64,000 bases of DNA from Chitinophagaceae bacterium (GCA_947381435.1 CANCVE010000011.1:1-64000), one strand, 5' to 3'. Shown: positions 37,100 through 46,487, counted from the first letter of the stretch. A program made the numbers and translations. The notes: a model not told the origin generated them from the sequence alone.

Positions 37100-37492
37100 T
37101 GTATACTTTTTCTTGTTTTATGTAGACCGATCTGTTAGTTTAACGGACAGTAAGTCACTATTTCGAGCGGCAAAAGTAACAGAAAACAGTTTATTATTTT
37201 CTATTGTTTTTAGTGCGTGGATAAATGTTGTATTAAACTAAGAATATGACTAAATAATAAGTAGGGCATTTCTACATCTTAAACAGGAACCTTTTCTTTT
37301 TCAAAAGCAATTAGCCTATAAAACAATACTTTTTGTCAAAGCTGATTAGTTATTTTATCAACCCTGACATTTTGCACCTCAATAAGTCAAAAATGTGGAA
37401 TAACCTTTTAAGTTTTTATCAATTAACATAAACTAACTAGGAATGATTGCTATGACATAAACAAATTTTTTTCAGCAATAAAAATTAACAAA
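37100..37492. other. Gap between atpG and the IS110 transposase
   Basis: AT-rich, with no gene or clear repeat. The part nearest the transposase (perhaps 37390-37492) should contain the right end of the IS110 element, whose exact border I cannot place because this family lacks clear terminal inverted repeats. Confidence 0.4.
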
Positions 37493-38515
37493 TCAGGCTG
37501 CCACTTTGGTGTTATCCACATAAGGCTGCTGCTTTTTTATTACTGCCACCACCCTTAAAAGTAACTTGTTCTTGATTGCATTCAATACACTTCTGCTATG
37601 TTTCCCCTCCGCTATTTTCCTGTCATAATACTCCCTGAACTCCGGGTAATTCCTGATGCAGCTCAATGCCGCCATGTGCAGGATTGCCTTCAGTTCCTTG
37701 TTTGCCATCGGGTGCACCTTGTTTTTTCCTTTCACCGACGAACCACTGGTTTGCGCAAATGGAACAACCCCTGCGTAGCTGGCCAATTGCTTCCCACTGG
37801 GCTTGCCTGCAAAATTGTTGGTACAGCATATCAGACTGGCGGCTATCACATTCCCTATGCCCGGTATTGTATTCAACAGTTCATAATTCTTATCAATCCC
37901 TTCCGTATCCTTTATCAGTGACGCTATTAGCCCATCTATCTTTTGCATCGACTTTTCCAACCCCTTCAAGGCAGCCTCGTTTGCCTTTTCCATTACTTGC
38001 TGTATATCCTTATCGTTACTGTTCTTTAGTTCCTTGAGATATACCTTGATCGCATTAAGTTGCCTTTGCAGCATGCTTCTAGATGTCATCAAATCCTTTA
38101 ACTTCAAATGGACCGGATCCAGTGCCGCCGTTGCTTTCAGGTCTTCCGCCTGCTTGTAGGCATAATCGCACAGGCGTTTGCTGTCTATCACATCGTTCTT
38201 TCCCCTGGCTATGCCAAAGCTCCACTTGATGTGGGCGGCATTGCCAATATGGATGGGTAACGAATGCTCGCTACAGTAGCGCCATAACCGCCTGTGGTAG
38301 ATGCCTGTGTTCTCAATGACCAACAATGAGTTCTCATCAAAGGGTACGCTCTGTTTTACCAACAACTTGTGCATGAGGGCAATGCCATCTGCCGTGTTGT
38401 CGAACCGTTCCGTCACCACTGTCTGCCGCTGATGATTTATCACCTTCATGAACGACAGGTCGAACCACGACTTGGATACATCAATCCCCAAATAACACTT
38501 TACATTACTTTCCAT
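37493..38515 (-). CDS. IS110-family transposase (DEDD/serine recombinase)
   Basis: RNA-guided recombinase of an IS110-type element. The 340-aa protein has an intact RuvC-like DEDD tetrad: D12 (LGIDVSKSW), E68 (VIENTGIYH), D108 and D111 (GKNDVIDSKR). The C-terminal transposase-20 domain has LLNTIPGIGNVIAASLI, LASYAGVVPFAQTSGSSVKG (with the catalytic serine expected here) and NKELKAILHMAALS. No frameshift is seen, so it could be active. The 5' non-coding region has the structured sequence expected of a bridge RNA. Confidence 0.93.
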   Translation of the reverse strand: MESNVKCYLGIDVSKSWFDLSFMKVINHQRQTVVTERFDNTADGIALMHKLLVKQSVPFDENSLLVIENTGIYHRRLWRYCSEHSLPIHIGNAAHIKWSFGIARGKNDVIDSKRLCDYAYKQAEDLKATAALDPVHLKLKDLMTSRSMLQRQLNAIKVYLKELKNSNDKDIQQVMEKANEAALKGLEKSMQKIDGLIASLIKDTEGIDKNYELLNTIPGIGNVIAASLICCTNNFAGKPSGKQLASYAGVVPFAQTSGSSVKGKNKVHPMANKELKAILHMAALSCIRNYPEFREYYDRKIAEGKHSRSVLNAIKNKLLLRVVAVIKKQQPYVDNTKVAA

Positions 38516-38519
38516 AATT

Positions 38520-38728
38520 TTACAGCTTTAAATGTTTCATTTAAATGACCTGACCCAATTTGCCCCATCGTCCTAGTCCTTAATAATGGGTAATGAACCC
38601 TAATTGCTATATGGACACCAAGGGAAAATAGCAGCAAGGGATTGTATCATTCCATAGGTAATTAACCTTGACGTGAAAATAATGAGCCCTTGCTGCGGGT
38701 TAGGTTATTCACAAATTAATGTGAATAC
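38520..38728 (-). ncRNA. Candidate IS110 bridge RNA
   Basis: On the minus strand, before the transposase start: a hairpin tattcac/gtgaata (38727-38706), then a 10-bp stem gcagcaaggg/cccttgctgc (38696-38687 with 38640-38631) enclosing a 46-nt internal loop that holds a small aggt/acct hairpin, then a second weaker structured part (38616-38530) reaching the transposase start. A 5' hairpin, a target-binding stem-loop and a donor-binding stem-loop upstream of the recombinase gene is the layout known for IS110-group bridge RNAs (IS621 type). The guides are not verified. Confidence 0.6.
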
Positions 38729-38977
38729 CCAAAAGAAAAAAAGAAGCAAAAAAAGAAAACCATAGTAGTAGTAATATTTTAACAGTTAATTGCTAAAGCA
38801 AATCTAAAGGACGGGGAAGATTATGGAGAAGAACGAAGCCAAAGGAAGTTCTACGCTCAAAGCGAAGACTTCCTTTACAAAACCATCATTCCTTAAAATT
38901 ACTAATAACGAATAGACAAGTTTATACATAATCCTCCTACCTAAAAGAATTGGGAAGGTTAGTTTTAAGCAACTACT

Positions 38978-38985
38978 TACATTTG
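38978..38985 (+). promoter_or_regulatory. Bacteroidota -7 element TACATTTG before purH
   Basis: Exact TAnnTTTG match 57 bp upstream of the purH start codon. No perfect -33 TTTG is at standard distance. The same octamer precedes carB. Confidence 0.55.
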
Positions 38986-39042
38986 CGGCTCAAAAATTTT
39001 ATTGGTCGTTGATGAGATAACATCAACCAAAAAAGCTCTTTT

Positions 39043-40563
39043 ATGAATAAAAAAGTACAGTCGGCACTCATTTCTGTGTTCTACAAAGATGGATTGGCAT
39101 CGTTAGGTAAAGAATTGCAAGCGCAAGGCATTACCATCTACTCCACTGGAGGAACGCAACAGTTTTTAGAAAACGAAGGCATCACTTGCGTACCCGTAGA
39201 AAGCCTTACCACCTACCCATCCATCCTTGGTGGAAGGGTTAAAACCTTGCACCCATCTGTGTTTGGTGGCATATTGGGCAGAAGATATGTAGCGCAGGAC
39301 TTGGAAGAAATGAAGCAATACAACATACCAGAAATAGACTTGGTAATAGTTGATTTATACCCTTTTGAAGAGACTTTGAAAAACACGACCGAAGAGGCAT
39401 TGATAATAGAAAAGATAGATATAGGCGGGCCATCCATGATACGTGCCGCTGCAAAAAACTTTAAAGACGTTGCCGTAATAGCCGCCAAAGCAGACTATGG
39501 CGTTTTGGAAACGTTACTGAGAGAACAATCAGGAAGCCTAAGCATCGAGCAGCGTAAGGCATTTGCAGCCAAAGCATTTGAAGTAGTGATGAACTACGAT
39601 ATTGCCATCAGCAATTATTTTAATCCTACCAACACTACCTTCCAAACAAGTTCGCAAAAGCAAGTGCTTCGTTATGGCGAAAACCCACATCAACAAGCTA
39701 CTTTTTATGGTGATTTAAGCAATAGTTTCACGCAGTTGAATGGTAAGGAATTATCGTACAACAACTTGGTGGATGTAGATGCTGCTATACAATTGATTGG
39801 TGAATTTAAAGGAAGTGAGGCTGCTGTATTTGGAATCATTAAGCATACCAATGTATGTGGCATTGCTGAAAGAACTACTGTAAAAGAAAGTTGGGACGCA
39901 GCACTTGCGGGTGATCCTGAAAGTGCATTTGGTGGCGTATTGGTAAGTAATGGAACAATAGGAAAGGACACTGCCGAAGCAATTAATGAGATATTCTTTG
40001 AAGTTTTGATAGCCCCTGCTTTTGACGAAGACGCATTGGTGGTACTAAAAAGTAAGAAGAACAGGATTTTATTACAATTGAAAGAAGAGTCTAATGGGAC
40101 TAATAATGGTCAGTTCAAATCGTTGCTTGGTGGCACGCTTTACCAAGGAACTGACAACGGAAACTTTGCCGCTTGGAAGGAAGTAGGTGGACGACCAACT
40201 ACCGAAGATGAAAAAGCAAACTTGGTATTTGCCAACATCATCTGCAAGCACTTAAAGAGTAACGCCATTGCTTTGATAAAAGATAAACGCTTGGTAGGTA
40301 AGGGTTGTGGGCAAACGAGCAGGGTAGATTCTTTGCGTCAGGCAATAGAAAAAGCAAAACAATTTAAGATAGATTTAAAGGGTGCGGTATTGGCAAGCGA
40401 TGCGTTTTTCCCTTTTAATGATTGTGTTCAGATGGCACACGAAGAAGGCATTGAAGCCTTTATTCAGCCAGGCGGTTCCATCAGAGATAAGGACAGCATT
40501 GAATATACTGTTCAAAATAACTTGGCGATGGTTATTACCGAGTTGAGGCATTTTAAGCATTAA
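39043..40563 (+). CDS. purH: Bifunctional AICAR formyltransferase/IMP cyclohydrolase
   Basis: Last two steps of purine synthesis: AICAR to FAICAR to IMP. The 506-aa protein has the N-terminal MGS-like cyclohydrolase domain (LISVFYKDGLASLGKEL, YSTGGTQQFLE, GGRVKTLHPSVFGGIL) and the C-terminal transformylase domain (LRYGENPHQQATFYG, NLVDVDAAIQLI, KHTNVCGIA, GDPESAFGGVL, GCGQTSRVDS, SDAFFPFND). Complete and typical. It ends at a strong terminator facing the convergent aldo/keto reductase gene. Confidence 0.97.
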   Translation: MNKKVQSALISVFYKDGLASLGKELQAQGITIYSTGGTQQFLENEGITCVPVESLTTYPSILGGRVKTLHPSVFGGILGRRYVAQDLEEMKQYNIPEIDLVIVDLYPFEETLKNTTEEALIIEKIDIGGPSMIRAAAKNFKDVAVIAAKADYGVLETLLREQSGSLSIEQRKAFAAKAFEVVMNYDIAISNYFNPTNTTFQTSSQKQVLRYGENPHQQATFYGDLSNSFTQLNGKELSYNNLVDVDAAIQLIGEFKGSEAAVFGIIKHTNVCGIAERTTVKESWDAALAGDPESAFGGVLVSNGTIGKDTAEAINEIFFEVLIAPAFDEDALVVLKSKKNRILLQLKEESNGTNNGQFKSLLGGTLYQGTDNGNFAAWKEVGGRPTTEDEKANLVFANIICKHLKSNAIALIKDKRLVGKGCGQTSRVDSLRQAIEKAKQFKIDLKGAVLASDAFFPFNDCVQMAHEEGIEAFIQPGGSIRDKDSIEYTVQNNLAMVITELRHFKH

Positions 40564-40580
40564 GATAATCGGGATTCGTT

Positions 40581-40626
40581 AAACGAAAATCGCAAGTTGA
40601 GGCAACTCAACTTGCGATTTTCGTTT
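40581..40626. terminator. Strong bidirectional terminator between purH and the aldo/keto reductase
   Basis: A perfect 21-bp stem (40581-40601 with 40606-40626) with the stable tetraloop gcaa, between two convergent genes. Confidence 0.88.
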
Positions 40627-40645
40627 CTACCGATTCCCTTTCCTT

Positions 40646-41638
40646 TTAAAGTTTTATATCCATCGCTCCTAAAGCATTGTTTATTGTTTCCAATTCATCT
40701 GCACCTAATTTAAAAGAGACAGCTTTTACATTATCCAACATCTGTTCAGCATTTCTAGCACCAACTAAAACTGAGGTAATGGCAGGTTGCTGCATAGTCC
40801 AGTTGATGGTTAATTGCGCCAAACTAATACCCCTAGCATCAGCAATTGGCTGAATAGTTTCCAACATCTTCATCACTTCCGCGTGATTGTGTGGCTGAAA
40901 ATAAGGCGTATTTGGTCTGTGGTCACCTTCTCCAAATTGATGTCCCGGTTTTATTTTACCCGTCAACAATCCCTTTTGCAAAGATGTGTGCGGTAAAATG
41001 CCAATGCCGTGTTCCAAACAAAAAGGAACCAATTCTTTCTCAATGGCTCTGTTTACCATACTATAACCCACTTGATTGGTAGATATCACGGTGCATTTTA
41101 TAGCTTTTTCCAGCAATGCTACAGGTGTATTACAAACACCCGCAGCCCTAATTTTTCCTTGTTGCTTTAGTATTTCCAAGGCTTCCATTGTTTCTTCAAT
41201 GGGGGTTGTGCTATCTGGCCAGTGCATCTGCAATAAGTCGATATAGTCTGTTTGCAAGCGTTTAAGGCTTTGCTCACATTCATAAATTACGCTTTCCTTG
41301 CCATTGTACTTATATACTTTAATTGGATTGCCATCATTATCTTTCGTATCAAAAGTAAAATCGCCAGTGGTCACATCCCAACGCATTCCAAACTTGGTGA
41401 GTATTTGCACCTTATCACGCTTGCCTTTAATGGTGTTTCCTACCACATTTTCACTGTGCCCCATGCCATAAATGGGTGCTGTATCAATAGTGGTAATGCC
41501 ATTATCTATTGCGGCTTCTATTGCTTTGATGGCTTCACCTTCATCGGCGCCGCCCCAAAACCAACCGCCAATAGCAAATGCTCCGTAAGTAATTGGTGAT
41601 AGTAAAATGTCAGTACCGGGTAATTGTCTTTTTTCCAT
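40646..41638 (-). CDS. Aldo/keto reductase
   Basis: NADP(H)-dependent oxidoreductase with a TIM barrel. The 330-aa protein shows the catalytic tetrad positions: Asp and Tyr in TIDTAPIYGMGHSE, Lys in ILTKFG, His in LLQMHWPDS. The C-terminal LVGARNAEQMLDNV is the cofactor-binding region. It follows an MFS carrier by 30 bp on the same strand, so it probably acts on the carried sugar or sugar acid (inference). The substrate is not identifiable. Confidence 0.9.
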   Translation of the reverse strand: MEKRQLPGTDILLSPITYGAFAIGGWFWGGADEGEAIKAIEAAIDNGITTIDTAPIYGMGHSENVVGNTIKGKRDKVQILTKFGMRWDVTTGDFTFDTKDNDGNPIKVYKYNGKESVIYECEQSLKRLQTDYIDLLQMHWPDSTTPIEETMEALEILKQQGKIRAAGVCNTPVALLEKAIKCTVISTNQVGYSMVNRAIEKELVPFCLEHGIGILPHTSLQKGLLTGKIKPGHQFGEGDHRPNTPYFQPHNHAEVMKMLETIQPIADARGISLAQLTINWTMQQPAITSVLVGARNAEQMLDNVKAVSFKLGADELETINNALGAMDIKL

Positions 41639-41668
41639 GGTGATATAATTTAAAATTGATTGTGTAGA

Positions 41669-43141
41669 TTATTTTTTGGGTGAAAAAATGAATATTGAGA
41701 TGATAGACAGCGGTAGCATAACGGTTCCCATTGCAAAGAATAAAAACCAGTTGCCGCCTGCTGTGATATACGGAATGGCGAACATGCTACTGATAGTTCC
41801 TAATACGGCTGCTGCACCACCAAGACCGGCCAATGAGCCAACGGTTTTGCCAGTATGAAAATCGCTGGCAAAGGTTTGGATATTAACTACTGCAAACTGA
41901 AATCCACCCAGTATGAATGTCATTAGTATTACAGCAATCAGGGCGGTAGAAGCATAAGCCGCGGCAATCATTGCAGGCAACGTTATACAAGCGCCAATAA
42001 CAATAGCTGTTTTTCTTGCCTTACTGATTGCAACTCCTTTCTTTATAAGTGATCCTGAGAACCATCCTCCTGCAATTGCTCCAATGGCAGCACCAACATA
42101 AGGCACCCATGCAGAAAAAGCGATTTGTTTAATGTCGAGTTTAAAAACTTCCCCCAGATAAATGGGCAACCATGTTACAAACATCCACCAGATGGGATCC
42201 AGAAAAAACCTGCCAAGTATCAGTGCATAGCTATCCTTTCTTTTTAATAATTCTCCCCAACTTTTTGCTTTGTCATTAAGTGTTTTCGTTTCAGGTTCCC
42301 CACTTAGTATGTATTCTTTTTCTTCATCGGTTATCCAAGGATGGGTAGCAGGAGAAGTTTTATTGATAATAAACCAAGGGATTAACCATAGAACTCCTAA
42401 TGAACCTACCACAATAAAGGTATGCTGCCAGCCAAAAGCGATGTAAAGCATCGAAATAATAATGGGCGCAAGGATGGAACCCACCGAACCTCCCGCACCA
42501 AAAAGTCCTTGAGCAAAGGCACGTTCCTTTACTGGAAACCATTCTGCATTGCTCTTCACTGTACCAGGCCAAGGGCCTGCTTCTCCTAAACCAAGCAATA
42601 CCCTAAAAGATATTAAAGACGAAACGCCTGTGGCAAAACATGTTGCCATATCAGAAAAGCTCCAGAGGATTACAGAAAAAAGAAAGCCTTTTCTAGTACC
42701 AACCCTATCATAAATTTTACCTGATATTAGCTGACTAGTGCCATAAGCAAACATGAAAAACATGGTGATGTAAGAGAGTATCTTTTTAGATTGTTTGCCC
42801 ATCTCTGCAGCATTTGCAGTAGCATCCACCAAGCCAAGATCAATGGCAATTCCTCCTTTTTTAATGTATTGAATACTTGTGTTGTCTTCCTTTTTTACAA
42901 TAAACTCTTCGTTTACCGTCTTTGAGCTGCCGTCTGTATTGTGTAGTGTGTAGCTTTTATTGGCAAGATTGAAAGTTGCATAAGCTGAATTGTTTGCCTT
43001 ACGGCTATCATTAACCAAATTGTAGTTTACTTTGGTGTTGGTAATCCACATATAGTTTAGCGTTCCCCGATCCAAATAGTTGATGATGGTGATTAAAACT
43101 ATCAAACCAAGCACAAACCAACGCAACCCTTTTACTTTCAT
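41669..43141 (-). CDS. MFS transporter, sugar-acid (hexuronate-like) group, with long insertion
   Basis: A 490-aa anion:cation symporter-type MFS carrier. TM1 (about 8-28) ends in IINYLDRGTLNY and the MFS motif SGKIYDRVGTRKG comes only at about residue 140. In related hexuronate carriers these are about 45 residues apart, so there is an insertion of roughly 80 aa (about 33-115: polar, rich in Asn/Lys/Thr) in the first external loop. RVLLGLGEAGPWPG and FGAGGSVGSILAP are family-typical. It is the first gene of a pair with the aldo/keto reductase. Confidence 0.88.
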   Translation of the reverse strand: MKVKGLRWFVLGLIVLITIINYLDRGTLNYMWITNTKVNYNLVNDSRKANNSAYATFNLANKSYTLHNTDGSSKTVNEEFIVKKEDNTSIQYIKKGGIAIDLGLVDATANAAEMGKQSKKILSYITMFFMFAYGTSQLISGKIYDRVGTRKGFLFSVILWSFSDMATCFATGVSSLISFRVLLGLGEAGPWPGTVKSNAEWFPVKERAFAQGLFGAGGSVGSILAPIIISMLYIAFGWQHTFIVVGSLGVLWLIPWFIINKTSPATHPWITDEEKEYILSGEPETKTLNDKAKSWGELLKRKDSYALILGRFFLDPIWWMFVTWLPIYLGEVFKLDIKQIAFSAWVPYVGAAIGAIAGGWFSGSLIKKGVAISKARKTAIVIGACITLPAMIAAAYASTALIAVILMTFILGGFQFAVVNIQTFASDFHTGKTVGSLAGLGGAAAVLGTISSMFAIPYITAGGNWFLFFAMGTVMLPLSIISIFIFSPKK

Positions 43142-43344
43142 TTTACTTCAATTTAGGCAATGAGCAATCATTAAAACCATTTAAGGCAACTAGAGTTGCT
43201 TTAAAGCATTAGATTTTAAATTAAAAAGACAGCGTGAAGTTAATTACCTAAAAAATAAATCTCGGAAAAATCAACGGTAGCGTTTCCGAAAATTGATTGG
43301 TAGTTTAATTTAAGTTATTTTATTGTCAGGTTGGTATTAAATAA

Positions 43345-43731
43345 TTACTTCCCGTTACTATGTTTTGTAGTATCAATAGTAAGCAATGTCTTTGTCTTTT
43401 TAATAACTAAAGGCACTTTAGGTTTTGCAACTTTTGGTATAAACTGCTTTTTCACACTCACAGTTTGACTTCTTAAAAAATATAGCGTAGGTAGCCCTAT
43501 CAGGATGTCCAACACATTTACTTGTGATTTAATGGTGTAATCCTTAGCTCCTTTGGCCATCTTTTTAGCATCCACGGTATTCAAAGAAGATAGTCCCCAC
43601 AACAAATACCACTTCTTTTTATGAACTGTTTCTGTATTTGTTTTAGGTGCGCCTTTTCCAATATCCATCTTAAATGTATAACAGGAGGATAGAGTTGTTA
43701 CCATTATCAACAATATAAAGGCTGCTTTCAT
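43345..43731 (-). CDS. Small lipoprotein, Bor-like
   Basis: A 128-aa protein with a lipoprotein signal (LIMVTTLSSCYTF, lipid-bearing Cys at residue 17). The segment HKKKWYLLWGLSSLNTVDA resembles the W-hydrophobic-WGL pattern of Bor-type lipoproteins. The basic C-terminal tail is rich in Lys and Thr. Function unknown; the family is suggested, not certain. Confidence 0.6.
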   Translation of the reverse strand: MKAAFILLIMVTTLSSCYTFKMDIGKGAPKTNTETVHKKKWYLLWGLSSLNTVDAKKMAKGAKDYTIKSQVNVLDILIGLPTLYFLRSQTVSVKKQFIPKVAKPKVPLVIKKTKTLLTIDTTKHSNGK

Positions 43732-43900
43732 AATAAACTTTATTAAGGGACGAATTTATAGATATAAGGCTCATGACTAATTAAATTCATCAAATACTTT
43801 GTTTTTATAGTGATTAAAGATAGTTTTATTTTAATAAGTAGCAAAATTACTACAGAGATATGAGTGTTTTAACGGAGTATAAATAGGGTTATTTTACGGG

Positions 43901-43930
43901 GTTGTCACTTGTTGCCAGAATGTATTTTTG
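43901..43930 (+). promoter_or_regulatory. Promoter of the candidate ncRNA
   Basis: TATTTTTG (43923-43930) matches TAnnTTTG, with gttg (43901-43904) 18 bp upstream as a -33 element. Predicted start near 43937. Confidence 0.55.
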
Positions 43931-43936
43931 CATCAT

Positions 43937-44095
43937 CCTAAAACAATAAGATTCATACGTGGGGTGTGACATCGAATTTAGAACCGGGCAAAACAAAAAA
44001 GGCGGCCGACTCTCCCGATAGGCCGCTTTCTTATTTAAACTTGGGAGATACCGAAATAAAAGAGATCGCAGCAGTAGTTGCGGTCTCTTTATGTT
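43937..44095 (+). ncRNA. Candidate structured small RNA upstream of carB
   Basis: About 160 nt between its own promoter and a terminator-like hairpin. A 9-bp stem (43999-44007 with 44021-44029: aaggcggcc/ggccgcttt) has a 13-nt loop whose tctccc (44011-44016) is complementary to gggaga (44043-44048), giving a possible pseudoknot. It ends with a 12-bp hairpin (44059-44070 with 44079-44090, one G-U) and a T-rich tail. carB has a separate promoter downstream, so this is probably a free RNA rather than the carB leader. I do not recognise the family. Confidence 0.5.
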
Positions 44096-44117
44096 TTAGG
44101 TGATTAGTTTAAAATTA

Positions 44118-44150
44118 TTTGTACTCCTTTGCCTGTGGCACTTACATTTG
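44118..44150 (+). promoter_or_regulatory. carB promoter (TTTG - 21 bp - TACATTTG)
   Basis: TTTG at 44118-44121 and TACATTTG at 44143-44150 fit the Bacteroidota -33/-7 consensus with 21-bp spacing. Start site expected near 44157, 16 nt before the carB ATG. Confidence 0.65.
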
Positions 44151-44172
44151 CACGATTTTCTAAAAATAAATT

Positions 44173-45819
44173 ATGCCTAAGGACAATTCAATTAAATCGG
44201 TACTTATCATTGGTTCAGGGCCAATTATCATTGGACAAGCTTGCGAGTTTGACTATTCTGGTACACAAGCAGCACGTAGTATTCGTGAAGAAGGAATAGA
44301 AGTTATTTTGATAAATAGCAACCCTGCTACTATCATGACAGACCCAATGATGGCTGATAGGGTTTACTTACTTCCATTGACAGTAGAGAGTATTGAAAAG
44401 ATTCTACAAGAAAATAAGATTGACGCTGTTTTGCCTACAATGGGTGGACAAACTGCCTTGAATCTTTGTAAAGAAGCTGACGAACAAGGAATATGGGAGA
44501 AGTATAACTGCCGTATGATTGGGGTAGATGTTGCAGCAATCGATACTGCTGAGGACAGAGAAAAGTTCCGCCAATTGATGATGAAGATTGGTATTGCTGT
44601 AGCGCCAAGTCATGTTGCTAATAGCTTTTTAGAGGGAAAAGAATTTGCACAGAAAATAGGTTTCCCATTGGTTATTCGTCCTTCGTTTACTTTGGGTGGT
44701 ACTGGTGGAGGCTTTGTTCATACTAAAGATGATTTGGATGCTGCCCTTGAAAGAGGATTGAAAGCTAGTCCAATTCATGAAGTATTGGTTGAAAAAGCAG
44801 TATTGGGATGGAAAGAATATGAACTTGAATTATTGCGTGATAAGAATGATAATGTAGTAATTATCTGTACTGTAGAAAACCTTGATCCAATGGGTGTTCA
44901 CACGGGTGATAGTATTACAGTGGCTCCGGCAATGACATTGAGTGATACTGCTTTTCAGGATATGCGTAACAAAGCAATGTTGATGATGCGTAGTCTTGGA
45001 AACTTCCAAGGTGGTTGTAATGTGCAGTTTGCACAGAATCCTCAAACAGAAGAATTGATTGCCGTAGAAATTAATCCACGTGTAAGCCGTTCATCAGCAT
45101 TGGCCAGTAAGGCTACTGGTTATCCAATTGCTAAGATTGCTGCAAAGTTGGCCATAGGATATACACTTGATGAATTGAAAAATCAAATCACTAAGACTAC
45201 CTCAGCTTATTTCGAACCTGCATTGGATTATGTAATCGTAAAGATTCCTCGTTGGAACTTTGATAAGTTTAAAGGGGCAAACGATACACTTGGCTTGCAA
45301 ATGAAGAGTGTGGGTGAGGTTATGGCCATTGGAAGAAGCTTTAATGAGGCATTGCAAAAGGCTTGTGTTAGCTTAGAAAATGGTGCTATCGGTTTAGGCT
45401 ACTACGGTAAAAGCTTGATGAAGAGCGAAGAGATTGTAGAATATATAAAGACGCCGAAGTGGGATAGAATATTCCGTATAAAGGATGCTTTAATGCAAGG
45501 TTCTACCATTAAAAGTATTGCTCAGGCAACAGGCATTGACCGTTGGTTCTTGTATCAGATTAGAAAGATTTGTGACATAGAAAAGGAAGTTGCTAACTAT
45601 CGTTTGGAAACATTACCTGATGACTTATTGAAAGATGCTAAGAAGAATGGCTTTAGCGATGAGCAAATTGCCAAGATATTGCAAGGCACTTGCACAGACG
45701 ATCAGGTGTACGAAAAACGTAAGAGCCTTGGTATTACTCGTGTTTACAAAATGGTTGATACTTGTAGCGCGGAGTTCGAAGCAAAGACACCTTACTTCTA
45801 TAGTACTTTCGAGAACTAA
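44173..45819 (+). CDS. carB: Carbamoyl-phosphate synthase large chain, N-terminal half only
   Basis: Only the carboxyphosphate (first ATP-grasp) half and oligomerisation region: [20 protein letters not shown] at the N-terminus, [56 protein letters not shown], and the C-terminal [20 protein letters not shown]. In full-length CarB (about 940-1080 aa) the second, carbamate-phosphorylating ATP-grasp half follows directly after this point. Here a TAA stop, then a strong terminator, ends the gene at 548 aa. The reading frame is intact and the codons look normal, so this is likely a split carB, with the other half and carA elsewhere. Confidence 0.9.
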   Translation: MPKDNSIKSVLIIGSGPIIIGQACEFDYSGTQAARSIREEGIEVILINSNPATIMTDPMMADRVYLLPLTVESIEKILQENKIDAVLPTMGGQTALNLCKEADEQGIWEKYNCRMIGVDVAAIDTAEDREKFRQLMMKIGIAVAPSHVANSFLEGKEFAQKIGFPLVIRPSFTLGGTGGGFVHTKDDLDAALERGLKASPIHEVLVEKAVLGWKEYELELLRDKNDNVVIICTVENLDPMGVHTGDSITVAPAMTLSDTAFQDMRNKAMLMMRSLGNFQGGCNVQFAQNPQTEELIAVEINPRVSRSSALASKATGYPIAKIAAKLAIGYTLDELKNQITKTTSAYFEPALDYVIVKIPRWNFDKFKGANDTLGLQMKSVGEVMAIGRSFNEALQKACVSLENGAIGLGYYGKSLMKSEEIVEYIKTPKWDRIFRIKDALMQGSTIKSIAQATGIDRWFLYQIRKICDIEKEVANYRLETLPDDLLKDAKKNGFSDEQIAKILQGTCTDDQVYEKRKSLGITRVYKMVDTCSAEFEAKTPYFYSTFEN

Positions 45820-45860
45820 GTAATATAGATATTAACTATCAAATATTAGTTATAAGTTAA

Positions 45861-45907
45861 AAGAAAAGGCCCTTGAAGCAAATGTTTCAAGGGCCTTTTC
45901 TTTTTTT
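45861..45907 (+). terminator. Intrinsic terminator of carB
   Basis: A perfect 17-bp stem (45861-45877 with 45886-45902) with GC-rich centre ggccctt, followed by a T-run to 45907. The clearest terminator in the window. Confidence 0.93.
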
Positions 45908-45957
45908 GTATGCTAATTACGTTATCTTATAACTCCTAGTTAATATCTCATATCTAT

Positions 45958-46362
45958 CTACACTCCCAACGAATCGTACTTTACAGTCTTTACCCAAAGG
46001 TCTTTACAAGCCGAAACAAACTTCTGATGAATTGGGTCTTTATGGTAAACATCTATATCGCCGGGTTCATCAAAAACCATCAATAAGGATACATGATAAT
46101 TCTTCAATGGGTCATCGGCAGTAAACTGTTGAGGGACCCCAATATGGTGATACTTTATTTGCTTCACCGTTACCAATTCATGTAAACCTTCTATTAGTTT
46201 TTGTTTATCGGCTTCATTATCTGGATTCTTTAACCAATAATAAACCACGTGCATCAAACTCTGCTTTTTGGGAGGAGTTTTGCTACTTATACCTGAAGCA
46301 GTAACCGCAATTGTTGCGAGACTTGCAGCAGCCAAGAATTTTCTTCTAGATAATCTATTCAT
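45958..46362 (-). CDS. Tat-exported Dabb-family (stress-responsive A/B barrel) protein
   Basis: A 134-aa protein with a twin-arginine signal (SRRKFLAAASLATIAVTAS) followed by a Dabb ferredoxin-like barrel: MHVVYYWLKNP, KYHHIGVPQQ, YHVSLLMVFDEPGDIDVYHK, HQKFVSACKDLW. The role of Dabb proteins in Bacteroidota is unclear. The Tat signal indicates folding before export. Confidence 0.87.
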   Translation of the reverse strand: MNRLSRRKFLAAASLATIAVTASGISSKTPPKKQSLMHVVYYWLKNPDNEADKQKLIEGLHELVTVKQIKYHHIGVPQQFTADDPLKNYHVSLLMVFDEPGDIDVYHKDPIHQKFVSACKDLWVKTVKYDSLGV

Positions 46363-46487
46363 GTTTTTCAGTTATATGGTGCAATTTTGCGCAAAAATAA
46401 TGGATATTGAGGTTCATCGTGAAAAAAGAAAGAGCGAATCCAACGAATGAACCCGCTCTTTTAACAAACATTATATAAAAACAAACC

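Noticed and set aside
43937-44095. Known riboswitch or tmRNA/6S RNA upstream of carB
   Set aside because: No motif of a riboswitch I know is visible, it lacks the tag frame of tmRNA and the long closed duplex of 6S RNA, and carB has its own promoter downstream.
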